From Pseudomonas fluorescens (GTDB lineage Bacteria; Pseudomonadota; Gammaproteobacteria; Pseudomonadales; Pseudomonadaceae): a stretch of DNA of 64,000 nucleotides. Location of the stretch: positions 248,001-312,000 of the forward strand of contig NZ_LT907842.1 of assembly GCF_900215245.1 (NCBI RefSeq), given 5' to 3'. The position numbers and the translations under genes were made by a program. Of the stretch, positions 1-8,157 are shown one piece after another (the stretch's first letter is position 1; each line of letters starts with the position of its first letter). The notes under the pieces are model-generated. The model was not told the origin of the DNA. It ran no database searches and saw nothing but the letters and a program-made list of their open reading frames with translations.

Positions 1-24
1 GTTTCTAACAGGAGAACAAGAACA

Positions 25-1182
25 ATGATCTTTACCCAGGAACATCAGGAACTGCGCCGTACCGTCCGCGCCTTCGTCGACCGCGAGATCAACCCGCACG
101 TGGACGAATGGGAAAAAGCCGGACGCTTCCCTATCCACGAGATCTTCCGCAAGGCTGGCGACCTCGGCTTGCTGGGCATTTGCAAGCCGGAAAAATTCGG
201 CGGCATGGGCCTGGACTACAGCTACTCCATCGTCGCCGCCGAAGAGTTCGGCACCATTCGTTGCGGTGGCATCCCCATGTCCATCGGCGTGCAGACCGAC
301 ATGTGCACCCCCGCCCTCGCCCGCTTCGGCTCCGATGCGTTACGCGACGAATTCCTGCGCCCGGCCATCAGCGGCGAGCAAGTGGGCTGCATCGGCGTCT
401 CGGAAACCGGCGCCGGCTCCGACGTGGCCGGGCTGAAAACCCATGCGCGCAAAGACGGCGGCGACTACGTGATCAACGGCAGCAAAATGTGGATCACCAA
501 CTCGCCCAGCGCCGATTTTATTTGCCTGCTGGCTAACACCTCCGACGACAAGCCGCACATGAACAAGTCGCTGATCATGGTGCCGATGAACACGCCGGGG
601 ATCAGTGTCAGCCCGCCCCTGGAAAAGCTCGGCATGCACAGCTCCGAAACCGCCCAGGTGTTCTTCGATGGCGTGCGCGTCCCGCAGCGCAACCGCATCG
701 GCCACGAAGGCGCGGGGTTCATGATGCAAATGCTGCAGTTCCAGGAAGAACGCCTGTTTGGCGCCGCCAACATGATCAAGGGCCTGGAATACTGCATCGA
801 CAGCACCATCGACTACTGCAAGGAACGGCAGACCTTCGGCAAGGCCCTGATCGACAACCAGGTGATTCATTTTCGCCTGGCTGAATTAGCCACCGAAATC
901 GAATGCCTGCGCGCACTCGTCTACCAGGCCACCGAGCAATACATCAAAGGCCAGGACGTGACCCGCCTGGCGTCGATGGCCAAGCTCAAGGCCGGGCGCC
1001 TGGGCCGTGAAGTCAGCGACAGCTGCCTGCAATACTGGGGCGGCATGGGCTTTATGTGGGACAACCCGGTAGCCCGTGCGTATCGCGACGTGCGCCTGGT
1101 GTCGATTGGCGGCGGCGCCGACGAAATCATGCTGGGCATCATCTGCAAACTGATGGGCACCCTGCCCGGGAAAAAAGCATGA
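25..1182 (+). CDS. atuD: acyl-CoA dehydrogenase, probable citronellyl-CoA dehydrogenase AtuD
   Basis: This 385-aa protein is a full-length FAD-dependent acyl-CoA dehydrogenase. It shows the family signatures GVSETGAGSD (flavin/substrate loop) and ERQTFGK near residue 270. The usual C-terminal catalytic YEG is replaced by IGGGADEI, so the base is probably Glu241 or Glu242 in QFQEERLF, the position used by isovaleryl-CoA dehydrogenase; that placement is inference. The ATG has AGGAG 9 nt upstream. The order dehydrogenase, enoyl-CoA hydratase, biotin carboxylase matches atuD-E-F of the citronellol/geraniol pathway rather than liuA-B-C-D, in which the carboxylase beta subunit lies between the first two. 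Expected role: cis-2,3-dehydrogenation of citronellyl-CoA to geranyl-CoA in the cytoplasm. The window opens only 24 bases upstream, so atuC would lie outside. Confidence 0.85.
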   Translation: MIFTQEHQELRRTVRAFVDREINPHVDEWEKAGRFPIHEIFRKAGDLGLLGICKPEKFGGMGLDYSYSIVAAEEFGTIRCGGIPMSIGVQTDMCTPALARFGSDALRDEFLRPAISGEQVGCIGVSETGAGSDVAGLKTHARKDGGDYVINGSKMWITNSPSADFICLLANTSDDKPHMNKSLIMVPMNTPGISVSPPLEKLGMHSSETAQVFFDGVRVPQRNRIGHEGAGFMMQMLQFQEERLFGAANMIKGLEYCIDSTIDYCKERQTFGKALIDNQVIHFRLAELATEIECLRALVYQATEQYIKGQDVTRLASMAKLKAGRLGREVSDSCLQYWGGMGFMWDNPVARAYRDVRLVSIGGGADEIMLGIICKLMGTLPGKKA

Positions 1183-1946
1183 ACACCCTGCTGCTCGAAC
1201 CGCATAACGGCGTGCTGCACATCACCCTCAACCGCCCGGCCAATCGCAATGCGATGAGCCTGGAAATGGTCAATGAACTGCGTGCGGTACTGGCGCAATT
1301 GGACAGCCAGGTGCGTGCGCTGGTGATCAGCGGTGCGGACGGGCACTTCTGCGCAGGGGCGGATGTGAAGGACATGGTCAACGCGGGCGGCAAGGCGCAA
1401 CTGCAGGCGCTGAACCGCGCGTTCGGCACATTGCTGCAGGAGGTGGAAGCGGTGCCGCAAGTGGTGATTGTGGTGTTGCAAGGTGCGGTGCTCGGCGGTG
1501 GGTTTGGGCTGGCCTGTGTCAGTGATATTGCGCTGGCCGACCATCAGGCGCAGTTCGGCTTGCCGGAAACCAGCCTGGGCTTGTTGCCGGCGCAGATCGC
1601 GCCCTTTGTGGTCAAGCGTATCGGCCTGACCCAGGCGCGACGGCTGGCACTGACCGCGGCGCGGTTCGACGGGGTTGAAGCCCATCGGTTGGGGGTGGTG
1701 CATTTTGTGGAGGCCGACCCTCAGGCCCTGGCGGAACGCTTGGACGATGTGTTGGGGCACGTGCTGCAGTGCGCGCCGGGGGCGAATGGCCGGACCAAAG
1801 CGCTGTTGCTGGCCAGCGCAGAGCAACCCATCGGACCGCTACTGGATCAGGCTGCCGAGTGGTTTGCCGAGGCGGTGACGGGTGTAGAAGGAATAGAGGG
1901 CACCCAGGCTTTTGTGCAGAAGCGTAAGCCGGGGTGGTCCCGATGA
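1179..1946 (+). CDS. atuE: enoyl-CoA hydratase family protein, probable isohexenylglutaconyl-CoA hydratase AtuE
   Basis: The 255-aa protein belongs to the crotonase family. It has the oxyanion-hole segment HFCAGADVKDM (about residues 60-70) and the second signature GGGFGLACVSDIALAD (about 106-121). Its ATG overlaps the atuD stop (ATGA, 4 bases), so the two genes are translationally coupled; the longer in-frame extension that begins inside atuD is not needed. In the atu pathway the enzyme hydrates isohexenyl-glutaconyl-CoA made by geranyl-CoA carboxylase. Substrate assignment comes from operon context rather than from specific residues. A leucine-pathway methylglutaconyl-CoA hydratase is the main alternative. 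Confidence 0.8.
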   Translation: MNTLLLEPHNGVLHITLNRPANRNAMSLEMVNELRAVLAQLDSQVRALVISGADGHFCAGADVKDMVNAGGKAQLQALNRAFGTLLQEVEAVPQVVIVVLQGAVLGGGFGLACVSDIALADHQAQFGLPETSLGLLPAQIAPFVVKRIGLTQARRLALTAARFDGVEAHRLGVVHFVEADPQALAERLDDVLGHVLQCAPGANGRTKALLLASAEQPIGPLLDQAAEWFAEAVTGVEGIEGTQAFVQKRKPGWSR

Positions 1947-1950
1947 CGCC

Positions 1951-2017
1951 TTCGCGAGCAAGCCTGCTCCCACCTTTGGATGGCATTTCAAAGGTGGGAG
2001 CAGGCTTGCTCGCGAAG
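1951..2017. repeat. REPIN-type inverted REP pair between atuE and atuF
   Basis: Two copies of the Pseudomonas REP core (TTCGCGAGCAAGCCTGCTCCC and its reverse complement) face each other at 1951-1977 and 1990-2016, separated by about 12 bases, forming a long hairpin in the intergenic gap of one operon. It may act as a mRNA stabiliser or attenuator between atuE and atuF. No transposase is adjacent. Confidence 0.9.
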
Positions 2018-2055
2018 AAGCCAGAATAAACACCCGATTACCCAGGGATAATCCA

Positions 2056-3978
2056 ATGCCCCATTTCAGCAAAATCCTGATCGCCAACCGCGGTGAAATC
2101 GCTTGCCGTATCCAGCGCACGGCCCACGCCTTGGGCTACCGCACCGTTGCCGTCTACAGTGACGCCGACACCCAGGCCCTGCATGTCCAAATGGCTGACG
2201 AAGCGGTGAATATCGGCCCCGCTCCGGTCAATCAGTCTTACCTGAACATCCCGGCCATCCTCGAGGCTGCGCGTAAAACCGGGGCCGACGCCGTGCACCC
2301 TGGCTACGGCTTCCTCTCCGAAAATGCCCAATTCGCCAACGCCTGCTCAGACGCCGGGCTGACATTTATTGGCCCAAGCGCTGAGGCCATCGAACTGATG
2401 GGCAGCAAACGCCTGTCCAAACTCGCCATGCTCGACGCCGGCGTCCCCTGCATCGCCGGCTACCAGGGCGACCGACAAGACGACGCCACCTTGCAGCAGG
2501 AAGCCAACCGCATCGGCTACCCGCTGATGATCAAAGCCAGCGCCGGCGGCGGCGGGCGCGGCATGCGCCTGGTGCACGACAGCACTCAATTGCTGGAGCA
2601 ACTGCGCACCGCACGCTCTGAATCCCTGAACGCCTTCGGCAGCGACGAACTGATCCTTGAACAAGCCCTGCTCGACCCGCGCCACGTGGAAATCCAACTG
2701 TTCGGCGACAGTCATGGCCACCTCATCTACTTGGGCGAACGCGACTGTTCGATTCAGCGCCGCCACCAAAAAGTCATCGAAGAGGCGCCCTGCCCGGTGA
2801 TGACACCCCAGTTGCGCCAGGCCATGGGCGAAGCGGCGCTGAAGGCCGGGCGCGCCGTCAATTACGTGGGGGCCGGCACCGTGGAGTTCCTGCTCGACCG
2901 CACGGGCCACTTCTATTTCCTGGAAATGAACACCCGCCTGCAAGTGGAGCACCCGGTCACCGAACAGGTCACGGGCCTGGACCTGGTGGACTGGCAACTG
3001 AAAGTTGCCGCCGGTGAGCCGCTGCCATTGACACAGGCCGACGTGACCCTGACCGGCCATGCGATGGAAGTGCGCCTGTACGCCGAGGACCCGGCCCAGG
3101 GCTTTCTGCCGCAAACCGGCAATGTGCTGCGCTGGGAACCCGGCGCCGGTGTGCGAATTGACCATGGCGTACTGGAAGGCCAACGCATCAGCCCGTTCTA
3201 TGACGCGATGCTGGGCAAATTCATCGCCCATGGGGCCACTCGCGAAGAAGCCCGACGCAAACTGCTGCGGGCGGTGGAGGACACTGTCCTGCTGGGCCTG
3301 ACCACCAATCAGCAACTGCTGGTGGACCTGCTCAAGCAACCCGAGTTTATCGCCGGCGATTTCAGCACCGGTTTTATCGCCGAGCATTTCAATGCAATTC
3401 ACCGCCAGCCGGCGACGCATGAGCAGGTCGCCCTGGCGGCCGCACTGTTTTATCAAGCCAATGCCAACACCCATCGTCAGGATCTATCGGGATGGCGCAA
3501 CAATGCCAGCGTGCCCTGGACCTATCGCCTGGACATCAACGATGAGGTCCGCGACATCACCGTCAGCGTGCTGGAGAACCATCGCCTGCAAGCCAACGGT
3601 ATCGACATCAGCCACCTGAGCACCGACGGCCGCTGGGCCACCCTGGTGATCAACGGTGTTCGTCGTCGCATGGCCTATCACCTCGATGACACCCAGCTCT
3701 GGCTGCCCGGCTTGAAGGTCATTAACCGCACTCAACAAGTCGCCAGCCGTCAGGCGGACGCCAGTACCGGCATCGTCAAGGCGCCGATGGACGGCGCGAT
3801 TGTCGACATCCGGGTCTGCGTGGGTGAAGCCGTCACCAAAGGCCAACTGCTGTTGGTGCTGGAAGCGATGAAAATGGAGCACCCACTGACCGCCGGCATC
3901 GCCGGTGTGATCAAAGGCGTGCAAGTGGTTGCGGGTGACCAGGTGCGTAATCGCCAGGTTTTGCTGGAGATCGAATAA
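2056..3978 (+). CDS. atuF: biotin-dependent carboxylase alpha subunit, probable geranyl-CoA carboxylase AtuF
   Basis: The 640-aa protein has the order of an acyl-CoA carboxylase alpha subunit: a biotin carboxylase N-terminus (ILIANRGEIACRI), an ATP-grasp glycine-rich loop (KASAGGGGRGMR), the catalytic segments ERDCSIQRRHQKVIEEAPCP and MNTRLQVEHPVTE, and a C-terminal biotin carrier domain with EAMKMEHP; the biotin-accepting lysine is Lys606. The ATG at 2056 starts the family N-terminus; the open frame extends upstream only through the REP hairpin. Together with AtuC (outside the window) it should carboxylate geranyl-CoA. A methylcrotonyl-CoA carboxylase alpha subunit would look alike, but the atuD-atuE-atuF order favours the terpene enzyme. 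Confidence 0.85.
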   Translation: MPHFSKILIANRGEIACRIQRTAHALGYRTVAVYSDADTQALHVQMADEAVNIGPAPVNQSYLNIPAILEAARKTGADAVHPGYGFLSENAQFANACSDAGLTFIGPSAEAIELMGSKRLSKLAMLDAGVPCIAGYQGDRQDDATLQQEANRIGYPLMIKASAGGGGRGMRLVHDSTQLLEQLRTARSESLNAFGSDELILEQALLDPRHVEIQLFGDSHGHLIYLGERDCSIQRRHQKVIEEAPCPVMTPQLRQAMGEAALKAGRAVNYVGAGTVEFLLDRTGHFYFLEMNTRLQVEHPVTEQVTGLDLVDWQLKVAAGEPLPLTQADVTLTGHAMEVRLYAEDPAQGFLPQTGNVLRWEPGAGVRIDHGVLEGQRISPFYDAMLGKFIAHGATREEARRKLLRAVEDTVLLGLTTNQQLLVDLLKQPEFIAGDFSTGFIAEHFNAIHRQPATHEQVALAAALFYQANANTHRQDLSGWRNNASVPWTYRLDINDEVRDITVSVLENHRLQANGIDISHLSTDGRWATLVINGVRRRMAYHLDDTQLWLPGLKVINRTQQVASRQADASTGIVKAPMDGAIVDIRVCVGEAVTKGQLLLVLEAMKMEHPLTAGIAGVIKGVQVVAGDQVRNRQVLLEIE

Positions 3979-4069
3979 GGCTCGGCGTGCAGGAAAAAAC
4001 AGCGCGGAACTACACAGTCGCGCTACGCTCTATCCCCATCAGGAAAGGAAGAGTACGGGAACCTGCGCG

Positions 4070-4612
4070 ATGCCTCATTGGCTGATTATTGACCTGGAAG
4101 CCACAACGGATGAAGGCGGCTGGCCCGTGACGGAGATGGAAGTCATCGAGATCGGCGCAAGCCTGGTTAACCGCCAGGGCCGCGAGCTGGATCACTTTCA
4201 GCGCTTTGTGCGGCCGCTGCGTCGTCCATTGCTGACGCCTTTCTGCCGCCAACTCACCCACATCACCCAGGCCAACATCGACGCTGCTGCGCCGATCACC
4301 GAGGTATGGCCGCTGTTCGAGCGCTGGCTGGGCCAGCATCACTCACGCCTGGAAGGCTGGGCCAGCTGGGGTGACTACGATCGCGCACAGCTTGAGCTCG
4401 AATGGCAACGCCATGGCCTGACCAGCGCGCTTGCCCAGACGCCACATGTGAACCTCAAGCAGCGCTTCGCCAAGGCCCGGCGCCTGGACAAGCCGCTGGG
4501 GCTCAACGGCGCGCTGCAATTGGCGGGGATGCAGTTCAATGGCCAGCAACATCGGGCGCTGGAAGATGCGCGCAACACCGCCCGCTTGCTGCCGTTGATT
4601 TTGCCGGTCTAG
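4070..4612 (+). CDS. DEDDh-type 3'-5' exonuclease (ERI-1/KapD-like)
   Basis: This 180-aa protein is a stand-alone DnaQ-fold exonuclease domain. It has motif I with the acidic pair in IIDLEATT, an internal acidic motif around GDYDRAQLE, and the C-terminal [14 protein letters not shown] (His-x4-Asp) that defines the DEDDh class. The ATG at 4070 gives the family start just before the first beta strand; AGGAAAGGAAG lies about 20 bases upstream, so the ribosome site is not ideal. Substrate (RNA or ssDNA) cannot be read from the sequence. It follows atuF in the same direction but is functionally unrelated and probably separately expressed. Confidence 0.8.
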   Translation: MPHWLIIDLEATTDEGGWPVTEMEVIEIGASLVNRQGRELDHFQRFVRPLRRPLLTPFCRQLTHITQANIDAAAPITEVWPLFERWLGQHHSRLEGWASWGDYDRAQLELEWQRHGLTSALAQTPHVNLKQRFAKARRLDKPLGLNGALQLAGMQFNGQQHRALEDARNTARLLPLILPV

Positions 4613-4677
4613 GCAGCTCCCGTGGCCTTGGGCATACTGGCCAACCTTTCCAGACCCTTTCTTCCGAGGATTCCCCC

Positions 4678-4962
4678 ATGTTCAAAGTCAACGAATACTT
4701 CGACGGCACCGTCAAGTCGATCGCTTTCGGCACCGCAGAAGGTCCGGCGACCATCGGCGTGATGGCCCCGGGTGAATACGAATTCGGCACCGCCCAGCGT
4801 GAAATCATGCACGTGGTCTCCGGCGCCTTGAGCGTCAAACTGCCTGACGCCAACGACTGGGAAACCTTCGCCGCCGGCAGCCAGTTCAACGTACCGGCCA
4901 ACAGCAAGTTCCAGCTGAAGGTCGCAGTAGACACGGCTTACCTGTGCGAATACCGCGGCTAA
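4678..4962 (+). CDS. ppnP: pyrimidine/purine nucleoside phosphorylase PpnP (DUF1255)
   Basis: The 94-aa single-domain cupin has the sequence pattern of the YaiE/PpnP family: [14 protein letters not shown] at the start, [16 protein letters not shown] in the middle, [13 protein letters not shown] and the terminal YLCEYRG. Members phosphorolyse a broad range of nucleosides. Length equals the family norm (about 94 aa). It starts at 4678 after CTTCCGAGGATT and ends just before a strong bidirectional hairpin terminator. Confidence 0.92.
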   Translation: MFKVNEYFDGTVKSIAFGTAEGPATIGVMAPGEYEFGTAQREIMHVVSGALSVKLPDANDWETFAAGSQFNVPANSKFQLKVAVDTAYLCEYRG

Positions 4963-4976
4963 GCGTTCGCCCGGAC

Positions 4977-5013
4977 AAAAAAATGCCCGTCTCGCAGGAG
5001 ACGGGCATTTTTT
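4977..5013. terminator. bidirectional intrinsic terminator between ppnP and the MOSC gene
   Basis: A perfect 13-bp stem AAATGCCCGTCTC / GAGACGGGCATTT (4981-4993 and 4998-5010) with a GCAG loop is flanked by A- and T-runs. The genes on either side converge, so it serves both directions. Confidence 0.95.
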
Positions 5014-5026
5014 ATGGGTGAACGAC

Positions 5027-5833
5027 TTACTCGAGAATGGTCACCGGCATCCCCACTTCCAGGTGTCCCGGGCCGTCGTTGACCAGGTTCTGGCCAAACA
5101 TCACATCGCCGTCCTGCTCGCGGTAGGTCTTGAGCGTGGTCAACGGTTCGCGGTCGGCACTGCGCTCGCCGCTGGAGGGGTCAATGGTGGTGAGGATGCA
5201 GCGTGAGCACGATTTGACCACGCGAAACTCTACATCGCCGATGCGCACGCGCTTCCAACCATCTTCGGCGAAGGCCTCGCTGCCTTCTATCACCAGGTTG
5301 GGGCGAAACCGCAGCATCTCCATGGGGCGGCCGATGCGCTGGGACAAGTCATCCAGGGAGGCTTGGCCGATCAACAGCAGCGGGAAGCCATCGGCGAATC
5401 CCACTTTGTCGTCAGCCTTGCCGTAGCCGTCTTGAGTGGTGCGCGCGCGCTCCACCGGCACTTGCACCAAGCGCGTCGGCTTGCCGATAAAGTCGCTGAC
5501 CCAGGCCGCCGCCGCCGTGCCCGCATCCGGCACGCGCAAGGTGTCGCGCCAGATGGTCACGCCGCGCAATTCAGCCTCGCTGCTCGGCAGGGCCACTTCC
5601 AGCGGCGCCAAACCGGGTGAACTCAGGGTCAGGCCGCCGGCACTGTTCCACAACGCCGACAACTGGCTCATCTTCGCCACCGCCCGCTGCGTGAGAAACC
5701 GCCCGCTGGCTTCGTCCACCAGCATCCAGCGTCGATCGCCGGCCAGCCCGAGTTTATCCAGGCCGATGTGTTGCAAGGTTTCGGCCTTGCCGGACTTCAA
5801 GGGATAACGGTAGAGCGCGCTGAGACGAAGCAT
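5027..5833 (-). CDS. MOSC-domain protein (YcbX-like, no ferredoxin tail)
   Basis: The 268-aa protein has the beta-barrel MOSC N-terminal domain (LSALYRYPLKSG, GDRRWMLVDE) followed by the MOSC domain with VVKSCSRCILTTIDP, which carries the conserved cysteine expected to touch a molybdenum-cofactor sulfur. E. coli YcbX is about 370 aa and ends in a 2Fe-2S ferredoxin domain; that domain is absent here. I chose the ATG at 5833 because AGGA lies 9 nt upstream; an ATG at 5845 would abut the same AGGA. It lies 37 bases downstream of cheV on the same strand and could be co-transcribed, although no functional link is known. Probable role: reduction of N-hydroxylated compounds with the molybdenum cofactor. 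Confidence 0.85.
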   Translation of the reverse strand: MLRLSALYRYPLKSGKAETLQHIGLDKLGLAGDRRWMLVDEASGRFLTQRAVAKMSQLSALWNSAGGLTLSSPGLAPLEVALPSSEAELRGVTIWRDTLRVPDAGTAAAAWVSDFIGKPTRLVQVPVERARTTQDGYGKADDKVGFADGFPLLLIGQASLDDLSQRIGRPMEMLRFRPNLVIEGSEAFAEDGWKRVRIGDVEFRVVKSCSRCILTTIDPSSGERSADREPLTTLKTYREQDGDVMFGQNLVNDGPGHLEVGMPVTILE

Positions 5834-5870
5834 GGCCTGCATTCCTGAGGGGCAAAGCGTCACCCTAAGG

Positions 5871-6806
5871 TCATGCGTGCGCTTCGTCCAGCATCAGTCG
5901 CTGGCGCACCACATCCACCAGCTTGTCCGGTTGGAATTTGGACAGGAAGTTATCGCAACCGACCTTCTTCACCATCGAGTCGTTGAAGCTGCCCGACAAC
6001 GAGGTGTGCAGCACCACGTAAAGCCCACGCAGGCGCGGGTCGTTGCGGATTTCGGTGGTCAGGCGGTAGCCGTCCATCTCGGGCATTTCGGCGTCGGTGA
6101 AGATCATCAGCAACTTGTCGGTCATCACCTGGCCGCTGTCGGCCCAGGCCTTGAGCATGTTCAGTGCCTTGAGGCCGTCACTGGCGATATGCATCTTCAC
6201 GCCCAGTTGCCCGAGGGTGTCGCGCAGTTGCGAGAGGGCCACATTGGAGTCGTCCACCAGCAGTACTTCGCGGCCACGGGCGCGTTCCAGCACCGGGTCT
6301 TCGAGTTTTTCGCGGGAGACTTTGGCGTTATAGGGCACGATTTCGGCGAGGACTTTTTCCACGTCGATGATTTCCACCAACTGGTCATCGACTTTGCTGA
6401 TGGCCGTGAGGTAATGCTGGCGCCCGGCGCTGGTCGGTGGTGGCAGGATGGCTTCCCAGTTCATGTTGACGATGCGGTCCACGCCGCCCACCAGGAAGGC
6501 CTGCACCGAGCGGTTGTACTCGGTAACGATAATCGTGCTGTTGGGCCCCGGCACCAACGGGCGCATGCCGATGGCCTGGGACAGGTCAATCACCGGCAGG
6601 GTCTGGCCGCGCAGGTTGACCACACCGCACACAAACGGATGGCGCTGGGGCATCAGGGTCAACTTGGGCAACTGCAGGACTTCCTGCACCTTAAACACGT
6701 TGATCGCGAACAGCTGTCGTCCGGCCAGGCGAAACATGAGAATCTCCAGGCGATTCTCACCCACCAGTTGCGTGCGTTGATCTACGGTGTCGAGAATGCC
6801 GGCCAT
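5871..6806 (-). CDS. cheV: chemotaxis coupling/response regulator protein CheV
   Basis: The 311-aa protein fuses an N-terminal CheW domain (residues about 15-160, including CGVVNLRGQTLPVIDL) to a C-terminal receiver domain (about 175-305) with the acidic pocket LLVDDS and phospho-acceptor Asp in IFTDAEMPEMDG. CheV couples receptors to CheA and damps signalling when phosphorylated. The ATG at 6806 has AGGAGCT 4 nt upstream; the longer frame starting at 6860 is not supported. A FliA-type promoter at 6848-6874 puts it in the late flagellar class although it is separate from the main che cluster. Confidence 0.95.
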   Translation of the reverse strand: MAGILDTVDQRTQLVGENRLEILMFRLAGRQLFAINVFKVQEVLQLPKLTLMPQRHPFVCGVVNLRGQTLPVIDLSQAIGMRPLVPGPNSTIIVTEYNRSVQAFLVGGVDRIVNMNWEAILPPPTSAGRQHYLTAISKVDDQLVEIIDVEKVLAEIVPYNAKVSREKLEDPVLERARGREVLLVDDSNVALSQLRDTLGQLGVKMHIASDGLKALNMLKAWADSGQVMTDKLLMIFTDAEMPEMDGYRLTTEIRNDPRLRGLYVVLHTSLSGSFNDSMVKKVGCDNFLSKFQPDKLVDVVRQRLMLDEAHA

Positions 6807-6847
6807 TGAAAGCTCCTGATGTGGGATTGTGCAGTTCACTAAGCGTG

Positions 6848-6874
6848 TTATCGGCGGCAAGCGCCAGACCTTGA
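6848..6874 (-). promoter_or_regulatory. FliA (sigma-28) promoter of cheV
   Basis: On the minus strand the sequence reads TCAAG (6874-6870), 14 bases, then GCCGATAA (6855-6848), an exact match to the FliA -10 consensus at the canonical spacing. The cheV ATG follows about 40 bases later. Confidence 0.85.
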
Positions 6875-6901
6875 CCCTTGTAAAATGCCACGTAAATTAA
6901 T

Positions 6902-6920
6902 TGATGTCACACTGACATCA
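6902..6920. promoter_or_regulatory. 19-bp perfect palindrome upstream of the cheV promoter
   Basis: TGATGTCA-CAC-TGACATCA has two perfect 8-bp arms around a 3-base centre. It lies 28 bases upstream of the cheV -35 element, an activator-like position. It does not have the N6 spacing of the FleQ box. The binding protein is unknown. Confidence 0.5.
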
Positions 6921-7339
6921 TGGTTTACTGCAACGGCCTCTCCAAACGGCAGTACAGCAACGTCGCGCGACATTCAAATCGACGCGAGGTTCCGCTGTGT
7001 AAGGGATTCCCCTATACACAATCAGGCCCAACCTGATATTCGCGATATCTAATAGCCATTAATGTGACGCCATTCTCATTGCATGAATGGAGTCAGGCTT
7101 TTGTTTGCCATACCAAGCCCTCGGCCCACGGGTCTTCCAGACGTATACGTGGCGGCAACCAAAGTTGTGCAAGCGGCCCGAATGACGAGGGCTTTCTACA
7201 GCTATCGCGATCATTCAAATAACCGTCCTACTGAAATTTCGGAAGCGGGCTACAGATCTCAGTCATATTTCAGCGGTAGTTTTACGCCATTCACCCGGTG
7301 CTGCATCTCATCACCCGACCTTATGTTGCGGAGACTTGC
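6921..7339. other. intergenic region without a credible gene
   Basis: About 420 bases separate the cheV upstream region from the 149-aa gene. A short open frame at 7083-7343 lacks a ribosome site and family features. A small dyad GATAT-TCGCG-ATATC occurs at 7035-7049. I see no clear promoter, RNA gene or mobile element. Confidence 0.6.
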
Positions 7340-7789
7340 ATGATGAATAATGCAAACGAATGGCAAACCGCACTTCCCGAATTTCTGCTCGAAGCCGAAA
7401 TACTCTTGGAAAAATCGCAAGAGTGCTTGAACCACCTGCATCTGATTCGCAACGACAGCGACGCCATCGACTGCATGAAAACCAGCCTGGCCAACCTGGC
7501 TGAAAAAGCCGAAGGCCTGGCCCTGCAGGCGATCAGCGAATTCTCCCGGCATATTCAATACCTGATCGCCAATGCCGCGAGCCCGATGGAATTGCATGAC
7601 CAGGCGCTGGACGCCCTGCATGACTGCCTGACACTGCTGGCGTGGCAACTGGAGTTGATCGATTCCCGCACCGGCGAACTCGCCTTGGATGAGAGCGAAC
7701 AAACCACGCTGATTGCGACGGTCACCTTGCAAATCCCCCAAAAAGACTTCGCAAATAAACCGCAGCAGCGTGCGCATCACGCGTCTTAA
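7340..7789 (+). CDS. uncharacterised helical protein, 149 aa
   Basis: I do not recognise this protein. It is predicted almost entirely alpha-helical and soluble, rich in Leu, Ala, Glu and His, with no signal peptide or membrane segment and a polar tail from about residue 130. The helical pattern (IDCMKTSLANLAEKAEGLALQ) loosely recalls histidine phosphotransfer domains, but the diagnostic AHxxKG motif is missing. GGAG lies 7 nt upstream of the ATG at 7340; a second ATG follows immediately. It stands alone between cheV and a histidine kinase, and codon usage looks native. A link to signalling is only suggested by location. Confidence 0.7.
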   Translation: MMNNANEWQTALPEFLLEAEILLEKSQECLNHLHLIRNDSDAIDCMKTSLANLAEKAEGLALQAISEFSRHIQYLIANAASPMELHDQALDALHDCLTLLAWQLELIDSRTGELALDESEQTTLIATVTLQIPQKDFANKPQQRAHHAS

Positions 7790-7829
7790 GCGCTGATCAG
7801 GTCGTATTTGTCGCCAAGTTATCTAAAAA

Positions 7830-7850
7830 CGACCGTTCTCTTAGCGGTCG
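7830..7850. terminator. weak hairpin downstream of the 149-aa gene
   Basis: CGACCG and CGGTCG arms enclose a 9-base loop about 40 bases after the stop codon. There is no T-run, so termination is uncertain. Confidence 0.35.
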
Positions 7851-8157
7851 ATAATCGCGCGCGGGCAAAAACATATCAATTAGCCATCAAGGCAATAACG
7901 ATACCCGCCAACTTGATTTATATAACTCTCTCTTTTTAACCTTGGGGGCCTTTGAACTATAGGGCCACAGCGCAGGGCATTTGGCCGGTGATTAAACCCG
8001 CCAGCGTAAGGCGCCAGGCGACCAACGGTAATAGTGGTGGTACTATGCCCCGCTCGAAGTGACTCAACTTCATCATGTATAAAAAAACGTTTCTGCACCG
8101 TATTCCACATAGAGCCCTGTCAGCCGCCATGACCGGTCTTCCCGCAGCGAACCTTCA
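7851..8157. other. intergenic region upstream of the two-component genes
   Basis: About 300 AT-richer bases hold no credible gene. An AT-rich stretch TTTATATAACTC near 7916-7927 could belong to a promoter, but no matching -35 is obvious. Confidence 0.4.

Noticed and set aside
7083..7343. 86-codon open frame upstream of the 149-aa gene
   Set aside because: No ribosome site, no family features, and it runs into the next gene's start; likely noncoding leader.
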